64,000 bases of DNA from Isochrysis galbana (taxonomy: Eukaryota; Haptophyta; Isochrysidales; Isochrysidaceae): the NCBI GenBank assembly GCA_018136815.1, contig CM030934.1, positions 1,750,695-1,814,694 on the forward strand, in the 5' to 3' direction. Below are positions 63,776 through 64,000 of this stretch, piece after piece; position 1 is the first letter of the stretch, and each line of letters begins with the position of its first letter. The translations under genes and the position numbers were made by a program. Under the pieces are notes generated by a model. The model did no database searches, had not been told where the DNA came from, and was given only the letters and a program-made list of their open reading frames with translations.

Positions 63776-64000
63776 GTCGCATTCGCGAGTCGACACTCGT
63801 AAGGCTTCTCTTCGTCGTTCGGTATTTATCGTTATAATTCTCTGCTTTCTCTCGTTCTCGGTCAAAAGGTTCGCTTGGACGCATAGGATCTTGAGTTGTG
63901 GAGCGCCCTCTCTCTTTCTCTCGAAGAGAAGGGAAGTTTCCCCACCTTTCTTCCTCCTAGGCGCCTCACAAATAGGTTTAATTCGCTATCTTCCCCGCGC
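63776..64000. repeat. Repeat D, copy 2 (runs off window)
   Basis: Closely related to 59766-60020. On the minus strand it encodes a peptide with LREKERGRST, ENYNDKYRT and RSLTSVDSRMR in the same order as copy 1. It continues as an open frame to 63597. The start lies at or beyond the window end. Confidence 0.8.

Overview
The window is nuclear DNA from a eukaryotic microalga. Host genes have short introns (about 100-300 nt) with GT-AG and some GC-AG borders. They are separated by long repeat-filled spacers carrying CT/GA, CCCT and poly-G tracts. Two proteins (plastid-type arginyl-tRNA synthetase and a Derlin) begin with a signal peptide followed by an extension, and the Derlin resembles the symbiont-derived Der1 of the SELMA translocon. 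This points to an alga with a red-type secondary plastid. A haptophyte-like organism is my best guess; the species cannot be read from the sequence.

Host genes, left to right: an FAD oxidoreductase cut by the window edge (1-464, -); an AT-rich orphan (5740-6174, -); a zinc-ribbon/tandem-Tudor/AlkB fusion (6937-9113, -); a CNNM/CorC-type transporter (14924-17296, +); arginyl-tRNA synthetase (19156-21653, +, 4 exons); arginase (22982-24975, +, 5 exons); a plastid-type Derlin (28446-29488, -); a Rad16-type SNF2/RING ATPase with a PARP-type zinc finger (33371-36925, +); an acyl-CoA-binding/ankyrin protein (38043-39029, +); a membrane-anchored methyltransferase (42103-43558, -, 4 exons); an NRT2 nitrate transporter (46383-48287, -); an MBD-like/Tudor-like chromatin protein (51526-52902, -); a GDA1/CD39-like phosphatase (55919-56776, +); and a coiled-coil protein (61817-63043, +).

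Between the genes lie dispersed repeat families: several related leader/ORF families, three hAT-like elements with 8-9 bp target duplications, a mariner-like TA element, a hAT transposase C-terminal fragment, and relics of LINE and Ty3/gypsy elements. A 740-820 bp non-coding family is present three times.

The most unusual items are the Tudor-AlkB fusion, the PARP-finger Rad16, the SELMA-type Derlin, a perfect 30-bp motif present three times beside AT-rich foreign-looking DNA, and a family of unrelated short ORFs sharing a palindromic leader and the start ATGGAGCGCGC. No operon logic applies. Functionally the genes cover genome maintenance, chromatin reading, arginine use, nitrate uptake and plastid protein import. 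Exon borders are inferred from splice consensus, reading phase and protein continuity; no transcript evidence was available.
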